Source of the DNA: Sphingopyxis microcysteis
GTDB lineage: Bacteria; Pseudomonadota; Alphaproteobacteria; Sphingomonadales; Sphingomonadaceae
Assembly: GCF_012274265.1 (NCBI RefSeq)
Contig: NZ_JAANYY010000003.1
Location: 618,975 to 682,974, forward strand
DNA length: 64,000 nucleotides
Direction of reading: 5' to 3'
Both the position numbers and the translations under genes were made by a program. Below the pieces are notes generated by a model that was not told the DNA's origin, searched no databases, and saw only the letters and a program-made list of their open reading frames with translations. Of the stretch, positions 43,377-52,375 are shown piece by piece (within the stretch, counting starts at the first letter, position 1; the number at the start of each line of letters is the position of its first letter).

Positions 43377-43670
43377 ATGTCGCGCATCTGCGAACTGACC
43401 GGCAAGGGTCGTATGGTTGGCAACAATGTCAGCCACGCCAACAACAAGACCAAGCGGACCTTTCTGCCCAACCTGCAGAATGTGACGTTGCTGTCGGATG
43501 CGCTGGGCAAGGGCGTGAAGCTGCGCGTGTCGACCCACGGCCTGCGCACCGTCGAGCATAATGGCGGTCTCGACAACTGGCTGCTGAAGGCCGGCGACGA
43601 CCAGCTGTCGGTCGGCGCGCGCAAGGTGAAGAAGGAAATCGCGAAGAAGCTGGCCGAAAAGGCCGCTTAA
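43377..43670 (+). CDS. rpmB: 50S ribosomal protein L28
   Basis: A 97-residue basic protein with the L28 signature [21 protein letters not shown] and [15 protein letters not shown], followed by the alphaproteobacterial C-terminal extension ([18 protein letters not shown]). An AGGA element lies 7-13 bases before the ATG at 43377. A strong hairpin terminator follows. Confidence 0.97.
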   Translation: MSRICELTGKGRMVGNNVSHANNKTKRTFLPNLQNVTLLSDALGKGVKLRVSTHGLRTVEHNGGLDNWLLKAGDDQLSVGARKVKKEIAKKLAEKAA

Positions 43671-43692
43671 GCGCATTTCCATCGCTGACGCC

Positions 43693-43726
43693 AAAAGGCG
43701 GCCGGGTTTACCGAGCCGCCTTTTTG
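43693..43726. terminator. Bidirectional terminator between rpmB and the phytase-like gene
   Basis: AAAAGGCGGC at 43693-43702 pairs with GCCGCCTTTT at 43715-43724, giving A-run and T-run flanks that can stop transcription from both sides. The phytase-like gene on the minus strand reads its last codons through one arm of the hairpin. Confidence 0.85.
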
Positions 43727-44706
43727 CTGTCCAGCGTCGGGGTGGACGGCAGGTCCACCAGCTCGAATTGCAGCAGCAGGCTGCGCTGCCAGCGATTGAA
43801 ATTATTGTCGGAGACGAGCCAGAGCCAGGTGCGGTCGCCTTCGACCGTCACCGCGGCGCCTTCGTAATTTTCGGCGAGACGGCGCGGCACGATTCCGATC
43901 GTCCGCGAACGCAGGACGGCGTCCTTGGCGATCGGCGCCGGATCAAGCACCGCCACGACCGTCGTAAACACGGGATTGAAGCCAAGCCGACGATGGACAA
44001 GCAGGATGCGACCGTCGGGCAGGGCAACGGCATCGCTGACCAGCCCCTTGCCGCGCGAATCGTAAAAGAAGCGAATCGGTGGCGGCCCGGGCACCGCAGG
44101 ATCGCTCGTGTACAATAGCGCCTCGGTCCCGCGCGGGTCGTCGTCGGCATCTTCGGAGAAAATCACCGTCCGCCCATCGCCGAGGCGCGCCATCGCCTCG
44201 GCACCGCGATTCGCGGGCCAGCGCGGTTCGGGCAACCGGCGGCGCGATTCGATGGCGGTCAGGTCGGCGTTCAGCCGCCAGATCTGGTTGATCCCTTCGA
44301 GCGCGATCCACGCCTTGCCGTTCACCGGATCGACAAACAGCGCCTCGGTATCCGCCATCGCCTTGCTCGCGCGGCGACCGTCGGGGGTCGGGAGCGGACG
44401 GATGTCGACCGCGGTGATGCCGCCACGGGCGCCCATAACGAGCCGCGTCGTATAGCCATTATCCCCGATCAGCCTGAACGTGCCGGGGCCGGTCCGCGCG
44501 AGACCTGAAAATCCGCCGAAATAGCTGTGCGGGCTGACGAGATGCCAGCCGCGCACGAAGCGCATGGTGCCGCGCGTCTCTGCCGCCAGTTCCAGCGGGT
44601 GCGCAGCGGCGCGCTGGGTGAGGTTGTCGACGGGAAAGCGCTGCACCGTTCCCGGCACCGGGCCGAGCGCAACAAAGATCAGGGCGGCGTAAATCAGGCG
44701 GCGCAT
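43708..44706 (-). CDS. Secreted protein of the phytase-like esterase (DUF in beta-propeller) family
   Basis: A 332-residue exported protein (signal MRRLIYAALIFVALGPVPGTVQ) with a beta-propeller-like pattern of repeated strands: GGFSGLARTGPGTFRLIGDNGY, ADTEALFVD, GINQIWRLNADLTAIE, NRGAEAMARLGDGRTVIFSED split, and NYEGAAVTVEGDRTWLWLVSDNNF split. These are the hallmarks of the esterase-like activity of phytase family. The substrate is not known. It ends inside the terminator shared with rpmB. Confidence 0.8.
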   Translation of the reverse strand: MRRLIYAALIFVALGPVPGTVQRFPVDNLTQRAAAHPLELAAETRGTMRFVRGWHLVSPHSYFGGFSGLARTGPGTFRLIGDNGYTTRLVMGARGGITAVDIRPLPTPDGRRASKAMADTEALFVDPVNGKAWIALEGINQIWRLNADLTAIESRRRLPEPRWPANRGAEAMARLGDGRTVIFSEDADDDPRGTEALLYTSDPAVPGPPPIRFFYDSRGKGLVSDAVALPDGRILLVHRRLGFNPVFTTVVAVLDPAPIAKDAVLRSRTIGIVPRRLAENYEGAAVTVEGDRTWLWLVSDNNFNRWQRSLLLQFELVDLPSTPTLDSKKAAR

Positions 44707-44868
44707 CGGCGCGGGTTAGGGGGGCGGCGCGCGAAAGGGAAGCATTACGGGCGGCGAAGCTGAACGCCAGCCAACAGGCGCGTTCAGGGTCGGCTCAATG
44801 CGAATCGCGCATAACCCCTCCATCGACAACGCCCAGAAGGGCCCAACGACGAAAGAAGGAGAACGACG

Positions 44869-45276
44869 ATGAAAAAGATGGTGACCCTCTCGATCGCCGC
44901 CCTGATGTCCACCGCGACGCTGGGGATGGCGGCTCCCGCCGCAGCACAGAACGGTTATTATGACCGTGACGGCTATTCGAGCTATTACAGCGGCTACGAC
45001 CGCGACGACCGCCGCTATGACCGTCGTTACGATCGCCGCGCCGACCGCCGCGACTACCGCCAGGACCGCCGCTATTACAACCAGCGGTACAACAACCGCA
45101 ATTATCGCCAGTGCGACAATGGCACCGGCGGCACGATCATCGGCGCGATCGCCGGTGGCCTCGCCGGCCATGAAATCGCCGGCCGCGGCGACCGCACCGT
45201 CGGCACGATCATCGGCGGCGCTGTCGGCGCCATCGCTGGCCGCGCCATCGACAAGGGGAATGACGGCTGCCGTTAA
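44869..45276 (+). CDS. Glycine-zipper 2TM domain protein, secreted
   Basis: A 135-residue protein with a signal peptide (MVTLSIAALMSTATLGMAAPAAAQ after MKK), a Tyr/Arg/Asp-rich middle (RDDRRYDRRYDRRADRRDYR) and a C-terminal glycine zipper (GGTIIGAIAGGLAGHEIAGRG, GTIIGGAVGAIAGRAID). Such proteins resemble outer-membrane SlyB/RcnB-like small proteins; the role is unknown. GAAGGAG lies about 7 bases before the ATG, and a terminator follows. Confidence 0.82.
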   Translation: MKKMVTLSIAALMSTATLGMAAPAAAQNGYYDRDGYSSYYSGYDRDDRRYDRRYDRRADRRDYRQDRRYYNQRYNNRNYRQCDNGTGGTIIGAIAGGLAGHEIAGRGDRTVGTIIGGAVGAIAGRAIDKGNDGCR

Positions 45277-45316
45277 GGGTAGTCCCGACCTCCAATAAAT
45301 TTCCTTCCCTCCTTTA

Positions 45317-45350
45317 CCCCGTCCGGCCACCGCCGGGCGGGGTTTTCTTT
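45317..45350 (+). terminator. Terminator after the glycine-zipper gene
   Basis: CCCCGTCCGGC pairs with GCCGGGCGGGG around a short CAC-type loop and is followed by TTTTCTTT. It lies about 40 bases past the stop. Confidence 0.85.
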
Positions 45351-45467
45351 GTCCGATCGGCGCGCAAAGGGGGCGGGGTTGCCTTGAACGCCGCCAAAGC
45401 CTAGGTTCTCATCCAAGTGCACATCCGCAGGTGACGGATGCGTGAGTAGAGACAGGTAATACTAGCC

Positions 45468-46571
45468 ATGCGGCAAATGGCAGCGCCATCCGGGCGACCG
45501 CCGCGGCCAAGTTCGAGGACGGGGCCGACGGCAAAGACGCGAACCAAGGCGGAAGCCGCCACGCGTCCCGCGAATTTCGTACGACCGCGCAGCTATGCCG
45601 CGATCGACCTTGGCACCAACAATTGCCGGTTGCTGATCGCCCGCCCGCAGGACGGCGAGCTGGTCGTCATCGACGCTTTTTCGCGCATCGTCCGGCTGGG
45701 CGAAGGGTTGCACGGCAGCGGGCGGATCAGCGATGCGGCGATGGATCGCACCGTCGCGGCGCTGGCGATCTGCGCCGACAAGCTCCGCCGCCGCCATGTG
45801 TCGCTGTCGCGCGCGGTCGCCACCGAAGCGTGCCGCCGCGCGGCGAACGGCGCCGAACTGGCAGAGCGGGTGCGGCGCGAAACGGGCATCGTCCTCGACA
45901 TTATTTCCGCCGCGGAAGAAGCGCGACTCGCAGTGCTCGGCTGTCACAACCTGATGGAACCCGGCGACGGTCCGGCGCTGATATTCGACATTGGCGGCGG
46001 CTCGACCGAGCTGATGCGCGTCGACGTATCCGACAATGACGTCAAAATTCGCGACTGGATCAGCGTGCCATGGGGGGTGGTGTCGCTGACCGAACATGCG
46101 CCGCTGCCCGATGACAGCTTGGCGGGCCGTCAGGCCGCCTATGCGCATATGCGCGAGGTGACGCGCACCGCCTTTGCCGCCTTTGCCGGGCGCGCCGAAC
46201 AGTTCGCGGGGCAAAAGCTGCGCTTGCTGGGCACCAGCGGGACGGTGACGACGCTGGCCAGCGTGTTCCTGAACCTGCCGCGATATGATCGCCGCGCGGT
46301 CGACGGGTTGGTCGTGCCGGCCGATGCAATGCGCGGCATCAGCCGCCGCCTGGCCGACGCCAGCATCGCCGACCGCGCCGAGATTGCCTGCATCGGCCGC
46401 GAGCGCGCCGACCTGGTCGTTGCCGGCTGCGCGATCCTGGAAAGCATCATCGACCTGTGGCCCGCAGCCCGCGTCGGGGTCGCCGACCGCGGCATCCGCG
46501 AGGGAATTTTGCGGACGCTGGCGATGCAGGGACGCGACGTCCCGGTGACCCGCCGCGAGTATCGCAAATGA
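45468..46571 (+). CDS. Ppx/GppA family exopolyphosphatase / pppGpp phosphohydrolase
   Basis: A 367-residue protein of the actin-fold ASKHA superfamily that hydrolyses polyphosphate or pppGpp. The first phosphate loop is AAIDLGTNNCRLLIA, the second DIGGGSTELMRV, and EEARLAVLG marks the catalytic Glu region. It has only the core two domains plus a short helical tail, as in alphaproteobacterial forms. About 40 N-terminal residues are Pro/Arg/Thr-rich and disordered. It overlaps rlmE. Confidence 0.9.
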   Translation: MRQMAAPSGRPPRPSSRTGPTAKTRTKAEAATRPANFVRPRSYAAIDLGTNNCRLLIARPQDGELVVIDAFSRIVRLGEGLHGSGRISDAAMDRTVAALAICADKLRRRHVSLSRAVATEACRRAANGAELAERVRRETGIVLDIISAAEEARLAVLGCHNLMEPGDGPALIFDIGGGSTELMRVDVSDNDVKIRDWISVPWGVVSLTEHAPLPDDSLAGRQAAYAHMREVTRTAFAAFAGRAEQFAGQKLRLLGTSGTVTTLASVFLNLPRYDRRAVDGLVVPADAMRGISRRLADASIADRAEIACIGRERADLVVAGCAILESIIDLWPAARVGVADRGIREGILRTLAMQGRDVPVTRREYRK

Positions 46572-47311
46572 GCGGCGGCAGCGGCAAGAGCGGCGGCGGC
46601 GCCAAGGGTTCGAGCGGTCGCGGCGGGCTGCACGTCCGCGTCAAGACCGCGAAAAGGCGCAGCACGTCGTCGACGCGCTGGCTGCAGCGCCAGCTTAACG
46701 ATCCCTATGTCCGCCGCGCGCAGGCCGAGGGCTATCGGTCGCGCGCCGCCTACAAGCTGATCGAACTCGACGACAAATTCGGCTTCATCAAGAAAGCCCG
46801 CGCCGTCGTCGATCTGGGCATTACCCCGGGCGGCTGGTCGCAGGTCGTGCGCAAGGCAAACCCGCGGGCGCGCGTTGCGGGCATCGACCTGCTGGCGTGC
46901 GAGCCGATCGAGGGCGTCGCGATCCTCGAGATGGACTTCATGGACGATGCCGCCCCCGACGCGCTGATCGAAGCGCTGGGCAGCGCGCCCGACCTGGTGA
47001 TTTCGGACATGGCGGCGAACACCGTCGGCCACCAGCAAACCGACCATCTGCGCACGATCGCGCTGGCCGAAACCGCCGCTGATTTCGCGGTGCAGAACCT
47101 GCTGCCCGGCGGTGCGTTCGTGGCCAAGGTGTTTGCCGGGGGCGCCGATCACACGCTGCTGAGCTTGCTCAAGAAGCATTTCACCACGGTCAAGCACGCC
47201 AAGCCTCCGGCGAGCCGCAAGGGATCGCCCGAGCTTTATGTGATCGCGCAGGGGTTCAAAGGCCGCGGCGATCCGAAAACGGCAGAAAACCCGGGCGAGC
47301 AAGACGACTGA
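46568..47311 (+). CDS. rlmE: 23S rRNA (uridine-2'-O-)-methyltransferase RlmE (FtsJ/RrmJ)
   Basis: Methylates the 2'-OH of U2552 in 23S rRNA of the large subunit. The 247-residue protein has the FtsJ signatures RAQAEGYRSRAAYKLIE with the catalytic Lys, VVDLGITPGGWSQV, LVISDMAANTVGH with the catalytic Asp, VAKVFAGG with Lys and SRKGSPELYVIA with Glu. A Gly/Ser/Lys-rich N-tail of about 25 residues precedes it. The ATG at 46568 overlaps the phosphatase stop by ATGA; upstream in-frame starts lie inside that gene. Confidence 0.95.
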   Translation: MSGGSGKSGGGAKGSSGRGGLHVRVKTAKRRSTSSTRWLQRQLNDPYVRRAQAEGYRSRAAYKLIELDDKFGFIKKARAVVDLGITPGGWSQVVRKANPRARVAGIDLLACEPIEGVAILEMDFMDDAAPDALIEALGSAPDLVISDMAANTVGHQQTDHLRTIALAETAADFAVQNLLPGGAFVAKVFAGGADHTLLSLLKKHFTTVKHAKPPASRKGSPELYVIAQGFKGRGDPKTAENPGEQDD

Positions 47312-47426
47312 GCGCGCCTTGCGCCAAGTTCATTGCCGGGTCATTCAATCGCGCATAGATACGATGATGGCGATCGGATCATTCGGGATCCGGCGCCGGT
47401 CGCATAGCCATTCCCAAGGACGATCC

Positions 47427-48896
47427 ATGACGCATCGGTCGCGCAAATCCATTGCCCTGCTTACCCTTTCCGCCTTTGTACTGGCATCGTGCGGGGGCGG
47501 CGGCGGTTCGAGTACGGGGAGCAATGGCGGGCCGGTGACCGTTACCCCGACCCCCTCGCCGACCCCGGCCCCGACCGGAGGCTGCGGCCTTGCCGCGCGG
47601 CAGGGCTTTGCCAAGGCGGTGATCGACGAATGGTATCTGTTCCCCGGCGACGTCGCGACCGGGGTCAATCCCGCGAGCTTCGGCAATGTCGACGCCTATA
47701 TCGACGCGCTGGTCGCGCCGGCGCGCGCGCTCGGCAAGGATCGTTTCTTTACCTACATCACCTCGATCGCCGAAGAGAATGCGTTCTTTGCCAGCGGATC
47801 GAGCGCGGGGTTCGGCGTCCGCCTGACCTATGACCCGAGCGCCAATGTCGTCGTCATCGCCGAAGCCTATGAAGGCGCGCCCGCGATCGCCGCGGGCATC
47901 GACCGCGGCACGCGCATCGTGGCGATCGGCACCACGGCCAGCAACATGCGCACGATCGCGAACATCGTCGCGGCCGAAGGCACGCAGGGGATCACCAACG
48001 CCCTCGGCCCCAGCGACCCCGGCGTCACCCGCATCCTGCGCATTCAGGACAGCGCCGGCACCCGCGACGTCACCGTCGCCAAGGCCGAATATTCGCTCGA
48101 CCCGATTTCGGATCGTTATGGCGCCAAGATCATCAGCGAGAGCGGGCGCAATTACGGTTATCTGAACCTCCGCAGCTTCATCTCGTCGGCGAACCCGCAG
48201 CTGCGCACCGCCTTCCTGAACTTCCGCAATCAGGGGGTGACCGACATCATCATCGATTTCCGCTACAACGGCGGCGGGCTGGTTTCGACCGCCGAACTGA
48301 TGGGCGATCTGATGGGCGAGGGGCGCAGCGGGTCGCTGTTTTCGCAGACCGTGTTCCGCCCGTCGAAAGCCGTGGAGAATGACGAGCATCGCTTTGCCCC
48401 GACCGCCGAATCGATCGCCCCGACGCGCATCGCCTTTATCGGCACCGGATCGACCGCATCAGCGAGCGAGTTGGTGATCAATTCGATGCTGCCTTACCTC
48501 GGTACCAACATGACGCTGGTCGGCAGCAATACCTTCGGCAAGCCGGTCGGCCAGATCGCGCTCGACAAGGCCGAGTGCGACGACCGGATGCGCGTCGTCG
48601 CCTTTGCCACCGCCAATTCGACCGGGGCGGGCAATTATTACAATGGCCTCGCACCCCAGATTTCGAACAGCTGCGCCGCGGGCGACGATTTGAACCTGCC
48701 GCTGGGCGATGCACGCGAAGCGTCGGTGCGCGCTGCGATTGACTTTTTGGCCACCGGCAGCTGTACGACGCGGATCGCCGAAGCGAGCGTCGGGGCGGCC
48801 GCGCAGCGCAGCAGTACGCGGGTGCAGGCGGAACCCGAAATGCTGGTCCCCGCGCGGCCAAGCGTTGCGCAGCGCGAATTGCCGGGGCTGTTTTAG
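47427..48896 (+). CDS. S41-family C-terminal processing peptidase, lipoprotein
   Basis: A 489-residue serine protease of the tail-specific type. It begins with a lipoprotein signal (LTLSAFVLASCGGGGGSS, acceptor Cys22) and a Gly/Pro/Thr-rich linker, then an N-terminal helical part, a PDZ-like domain (GFGVRLTYDPSANVVVIAEAYEG split) and the S41 domain with YNGGGLVSTAEL and the nucleophile Ser in GTGSTASASELVI. The ATG at 47427 follows AAGGACG; the longer frame from 47319 lacks a signal. It works in the periplasm on unknown substrates. Confidence 0.88.
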   Translation: MTHRSRKSIALLTLSAFVLASCGGGGGSSTGSNGGPVTVTPTPSPTPAPTGGCGLAARQGFAKAVIDEWYLFPGDVATGVNPASFGNVDAYIDALVAPARALGKDRFFTYITSIAEENAFFASGSSAGFGVRLTYDPSANVVVIAEAYEGAPAIAAGIDRGTRIVAIGTTASNMRTIANIVAAEGTQGITNALGPSDPGVTRILRIQDSAGTRDVTVAKAEYSLDPISDRYGAKIISESGRNYGYLNLRSFISSANPQLRTAFLNFRNQGVTDIIIDFRYNGGGLVSTAELMGDLMGEGRSGSLFSQTVFRPSKAVENDEHRFAPTAESIAPTRIAFIGTGSTASASELVINSMLPYLGTNMTLVGSNTFGKPVGQIALDKAECDDRMRVVAFATANSTGAGNYYNGLAPQISNSCAAGDDLNLPLGDAREASVRAAIDFLATGSCTTRIAEASVGAAAQRSSTRVQAEPEMLVPARPSVAQRELPGLF

Positions 48897-49157
48897 GGTC
48901 GGCGCGATGCGCCCTTTGCCCTCCCCCTAGATGGGGGAGGCAGCGAGACTTGCCAGCTTGCTGGCTTAGTCGCAGCGGTGGGGGTGCGCTCTCGGCCTGA
49001 CGCGACGGTGCATGCACGCACCGTCACCCCCATCCAACTTCGCCTAATCGCTTCGCGATAAGGCTGCATATCCTTCCCCCATCAAGGGGGAAGGGCGATC
49101 TGCCCGACAAACGGCGATTGACCATCTGATCGAAACCAAGCTAACGGGCGGCAAGCG
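48897..49157. other. Intergenic region with a large inverted repeat before the B12 riboswitch
   Basis: No gene is present. Most of it is one inverted-repeat element (48918-49096), and the remaining bases lead into the riboswitch and should contain the operon promoter, which I could not pinpoint. Confidence 0.6.
48918..49096. repeat. Large inverted repeat, CCCTCCCCC/GGGGGAAGGG type
   Basis: CCCTCCCCCTAGATGGGGGA at the left and CTTCCCCCATCAAGGGGGAA at the right are each hairpins and together form the ends of an element of about 175 bases with internal palindromes (GCACGCACCGTCACCCCCAT region). It has the same overall design as the elements at 10.7 and 15.4 kb. Confidence 0.7.
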
Positions 49158-49320
49158 ACAGGTTCCTCGGCGACGGGGACTAAGAGGGAACGGGAAAACC
49201 CCGGCTGCCCCTGCAACTGTACGCGGCGAGCCATCGGCCACATGCCATTGGGACTTTCAGTCCCGAGAAGGCGGCCGGACGGCGCTGACCCGCAAGCCAG
49301 GAGACCTGCCCGTCGCCGTC
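49153..49320 (+). promoter_or_regulatory. Cobalamin (B12) riboswitch
   Basis: The 5' GGTTCCTCGG with AAGAGGGAAC downstream, the GCCCCTGCAACTGT segment, GCCACATGCCATTGGGAC, and the B12 box AGCCAGGAGACCTGCC (49296-49311) occur in the order and spacing of adenosyl/methylcobalamin riboswitches. Bases 49321-49470 then provide an expression platform before btuB. When cobalamin binds, expression of the downstream uptake and assembly operon should fall. Confidence 0.93.
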
Positions 49321-49470
49321 GTCTTTCGCGCGGGCAGGGTGCACCGGGCGGACGGGGGTGAACCCGCATGACGACAAAGTGGACCGCGTTCGCGCGGGGA
49401 CGCTGTCGTGCGCCCGGTGGCCCAGACATCGATCCCGCGTGCGTGCGGTGTTGTCGATGAGGTTACCCAG

Positions 49471-51420
49471 ATGAATTGCGTTTTCCGTCACTCCGTTTCG
49501 CTCGCCGCGCTGGCGGCGTCATCCCCCGCACTCGCCGAGGAAGCGGCGCATGCCGTCGCTGCCGACGGCGACAGCATCGTCGTGACCGCGACGCGCGCGC
49601 CGCTGACCCTCGACGAGATCCCCGCCGCGATCGCGGTGCTCGACAAGGATGCGATCGACCGCGCGCAGGACATTGGCGTCACCGAATTGCTGCTGCGCAC
49701 CCCCGGCGTCAGCATCTCGCGCAACGGCGGTTATGGCACCGCGACGTCGTTGCGCATCCGCGGCGCCGAGTCCGAACATACGGTCGCCGTCATCGACGGG
49801 GTGAAGCTGAACGATCCGTCGTCGACGGGCGGCGGGTTCAACTTCACCAACCTGCTCGTCGGCGACATTTCGCGGATCGAGGTGCTGCGCGGCCCCCAAT
49901 CGATCCTGTGGGGCAGCCAGGCGATCGGCGGGGTGGTCAATATCGTGACCGCATCGCCCGAAAAGAGGCTGGAAGGCAGTTTCGACCTCGAGGCCGGATC
50001 GCGCGACACCGTCAGCGCGCGCGCCGCAATCGGTGGTCGCACCGGGCCGCTCGCTTGGCGCATCGGCGGGCAGCGTTTCACCACCGACGGCATTTCGTCG
50101 CACGGAAAGGCGTTCGGCGGGGTCGAACGCGACGGTTATCGCAACCATAGCGTATCGGGCCGCGCCGAACTGACGCTCGCCGACAATGTCAGCGCCGAGG
50201 TGCGCGGTTATTATTCCAGCGGCCGCGTCGAATTTGACGGCTTCAACGTCGACAGCAACGATTATGGGCTGAACAAGGAATTCGTCGGCTATGCGGGGCT
50301 GAATTTCGACCTCGTCGGCGGGCGTTTCCGCAACCGCATCGCCTATGGCCACACCGACACAAACCGCGACAATTTCAACCCCGACCGCGCGCGGCCGCGC
50401 AGTTTCGAAGCCGACGGCAAAAACAAGCGCTGGGAATATCAGGGCAGCTTCGCCCTCTCCGACCGCATCTCCGCGATCTTCGGAGCCGAAAACGAACGAT
50501 CGGATTTCCGCAGCCGCTCGCCTTCGGCTTCGCTCACGGTCCCGCTTCCGGCTTTCGCGCGCGGCAAGGCCGAGCTGACCAGCGCCTATGGCCAGCTCAG
50601 CGTCGAACCGGTGGACGGGCTGATCCTGAACGGCGGCGTCCGTTACGACGACCACGACCGCTATGGCGGCCAGACGCTGTTTGCGGCGGGCGGCGTCTGG
50701 CGCCTCCCGACGGGGACGGTGCTCCGCGCCAGCTATGGCGAAGGGTTCAAGGCGCCGTCGCTGTTCCAGCTGTTCAGCGAATATGGCAATGTGGCGCTCG
50801 ATCCCGAGGCCGCGGATGGTTGGGAAGCGGGGATCGAGCAGTCGCTGTTCGATCGCAAGCTGGTCGTCAGCGCGAGCTGGTTCGACCGCACGACCACGAA
50901 CCAGATCATCTACAACAGCTGTTCGGGCACTTCGACCAACCCGCTGTGCTTTGTTCCGGGCGATCCGACGACGCGGCGCTTCGGCTATTATTCGAACGTC
51001 GCGCGCAGCAAGGCGCAGGGCGTCGAAGCCGCCGCCGCGCTGACGCTGGGCGGGCTGGTCCTCGACGGCAATTATAGCTGGATCGCGAGCGAGGACCGAT
51101 CGCCGGGTACCGCCAATTTCGGCAAATGGTTGCCGCGCCGTCCGCGCCAGACCGCCAATGCCTCGGTCAGCTATGGCTTCGACTTCGGACTCGACATCGG
51201 CGCGGCGCTGCGCTGGTCGGGCAAAAGCTATGACAATGCGAGCAACGCGACGCGGCTCGACGACTATACGCTCGTCGATTTGCGCGCCGAGTTCGCGCTG
51301 TCGGACGCGGTGAAACTGTTCGCGCGCGCCGAGAATGTCTTCGACGAGCAATATATGACGGCATTCCGCTACGGCTCGATCGGGCGCAGCATCTACGCCG
51401 GCATCCGGGGGCGCTTCTGA
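49471..51420 (+). CDS. btuB: TonB-dependent vitamin B12 receptor
   Basis: The outer-membrane cobalamin transporter. The 649-residue protein has a signal peptide, the TonB box in SIVVTATRAPLTL, the plug (LLLRTPGVSISRNGGYGTATSLRIRG split, IEVLRGPQSILWGSQAIGGVVNIVT split) and a barrel ending in SIYAGIRGRF. The riboswitch and the cobalamin genes downstream identify the substrate. The ATG at 49471 follows GATGAGG. The stop overlaps the next start (TGATG). Confidence 0.95.
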   Translation: MNCVFRHSVSLAALAASSPALAEEAAHAVAADGDSIVVTATRAPLTLDEIPAAIAVLDKDAIDRAQDIGVTELLLRTPGVSISRNGGYGTATSLRIRGAESEHTVAVIDGVKLNDPSSTGGGFNFTNLLVGDISRIEVLRGPQSILWGSQAIGGVVNIVTASPEKRLEGSFDLEAGSRDTVSARAAIGGRTGPLAWRIGGQRFTTDGISSHGKAFGGVERDGYRNHSVSGRAELTLADNVSAEVRGYYSSGRVEFDGFNVDSNDYGLNKEFVGYAGLNFDLVGGRFRNRIAYGHTDTNRDNFNPDRARPRSFEADGKNKRWEYQGSFALSDRISAIFGAENERSDFRSRSPSASLTVPLPAFARGKAELTSAYGQLSVEPVDGLILNGGVRYDDHDRYGGQTLFAAGGVWRLPTGTVLRASYGEGFKAPSLFQLFSEYGNVALDPEAADGWEAGIEQSLFDRKLVVSASWFDRTTTNQIIYNSCSGTSTNPLCFVPGDPTTRRFGYYSNVARSKAQGVEAAAALTLGGLVLDGNYSWIASEDRSPGTANFGKWLPRRPRQTANASVSYGFDFGLDIGAALRWSGKSYDNASNATRLDDYTLVDLRAEFALSDAVKLFARAENVFDEQYMTAFRYGSIGRSIYAGIRGRF

Positions 51421-51968
51421 TGGCGGCGCTGTCGCAGCGCGGCGCGTCGGCGCTATGGGTCGCCCTCCTCACCGCCGCGAGCACGGCGACGACGCTGGCG
51501 CTCGCCTGCGCGACGCCCTTTCCGTCGCTCGCGGCGCTCGCGGCGGTGCATATGCGCCGCCCGGGCGGCGTGGCGCTGATGCTGCTGGCGTGGCTGGCGA
51601 GCCAGTGCGTCGGCTTTTTCCTGCTCGGTTATCCGCGCGACGGCAGCACGCTGGCGTGGGGCTTTGCGCTCGGCACGGCGGCGGCGGGGTCGGCGCTGGC
51701 GGGCTATGCCGCGGTGCGCGCGCTGAATTACCGATCGGTCGCGGCGCGACTGAGCCTGGCTTATGCGGCGGGTTTTGCCGCGTATAAGGGGATCATCGTC
51801 GGCTGGGCGTTGGTGCTCGGCGGGCTGCATACCGCGACGGCACCCGACCTGCTGGCCGAGCAATTTGTCCGCAATGGCGCGATCTTGATCGGGCTGTACG
51901 CGCTCTATCGCCTGCTCGTCGCGGTGGGGGTTCCGCCACCGCCGCTGCCCGTAGCGAGCGCGGCCTGA
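51420..51968 (+). CDS. Small polytopic membrane protein in the cobalamin operon, function unknown
   Basis: A 182-residue protein with five to six hydrophobic segments (around 12-30, 45-70, 78-100, 110-135 and 150-172) and few charged loops. It lies second in the riboswitch operon, one base overlapping btuB, while no BtuCDF or other inner-membrane cobalamin transporter is seen. Its size and topology resemble ECF S-components, the substrate-binding membrane subunits for vitamins. An inner-membrane B12 or cobinamide transport role is therefore a reasonable inference, not shown by any motif I recognise. Confidence 0.65.
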   Translation: MAALSQRGASALWVALLTAASTATTLALACATPFPSLAALAAVHMRRPGGVALMLLAWLASQCVGFFLLGYPRDGSTLAWGFALGTAAAGSALAGYAAVRALNYRSVAARLSLAYAAGFAAYKGIIVGWALVLGGLHTATAPDLLAEQFVRNGAILIGLYALYRLLVAVGVPPPPLPVASAA

Positions 51969-52375
51969 TGCTGACGCGCGTCGATCCGGGTCCCGCGGTG
52001 GTGGTGTGCAACAGCTGTCGCCACAGCCGCGAGGCGCAGGTCGACGCGGGCGGCGTGCGCGGCGGCGCGCGGCTGGTCGCAGCGCTGCACGACGCGAAGG
52101 CCGCCGACCCGCGCTACGCGGAAATTGCGGTGCAGGAGATGGCGTGTCTGTTCGCGTGCCAGGACTTTTGCACCGTCCACCTGCGCGCGCCGGGAAAGAT
52201 CGCCTATGTGCTGGGTCGCTTCGTTGCGGGCGAATATACGGCGCGCGCGATCCTTGACTATGCGGTCCATTATGCCGCGAGCGAGCATGGCCGCGTTCCT
52301 TATTCGCTGTGGCCCGAGGGCGTCAAAGGCCATTTCATCACCCGCACGCCGCCGCCAGGATATGTCGCCGAATGA
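51968..52375 (+). CDS. DUF1636 metal-binding protein (thioredoxin-like ferredoxin family)
   Basis: A 135-residue protein matching DUF1636: CNSCRHSREAQVD near the start and CLFACQDFCTVHLRAPGKIAYVLG in the middle supply four to five cysteines, consistent with an iron-sulfur or zinc site. Members are repeatedly found in cobalamin operons and are predicted metal-binding proteins; no reaction is known. It overlaps the upstream gene by one base and cobT by ATGA. Confidence 0.82.
   Translation: MLTRVDPGPAVVVCNSCRHSREAQVDAGGVRGGARLVAALHDAKAADPRYAEIAVQEMACLFACQDFCTVHLRAPGKIAYVLGRFVAGEYTARAILDYAVHYAASEHGRVPYSLWPEGVKGHFITRTPPPGYVAE

Noticed and set aside
44869-45276. Tandem DNA repeat in the Tyr/Arg-rich segment of the glycine-zipper gene
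   Set aside because: The repetition is at protein level (RRYD-type units) with varied codons, typical of a low-complexity linker and not a DNA tandem array.
49408-49470. Upstream in-frame start for btuB
   Set aside because: It would lie within the riboswitch expression platform and lacks a signal-peptide start. The ATG at 49471 has a ribosome site and a good signal sequence.
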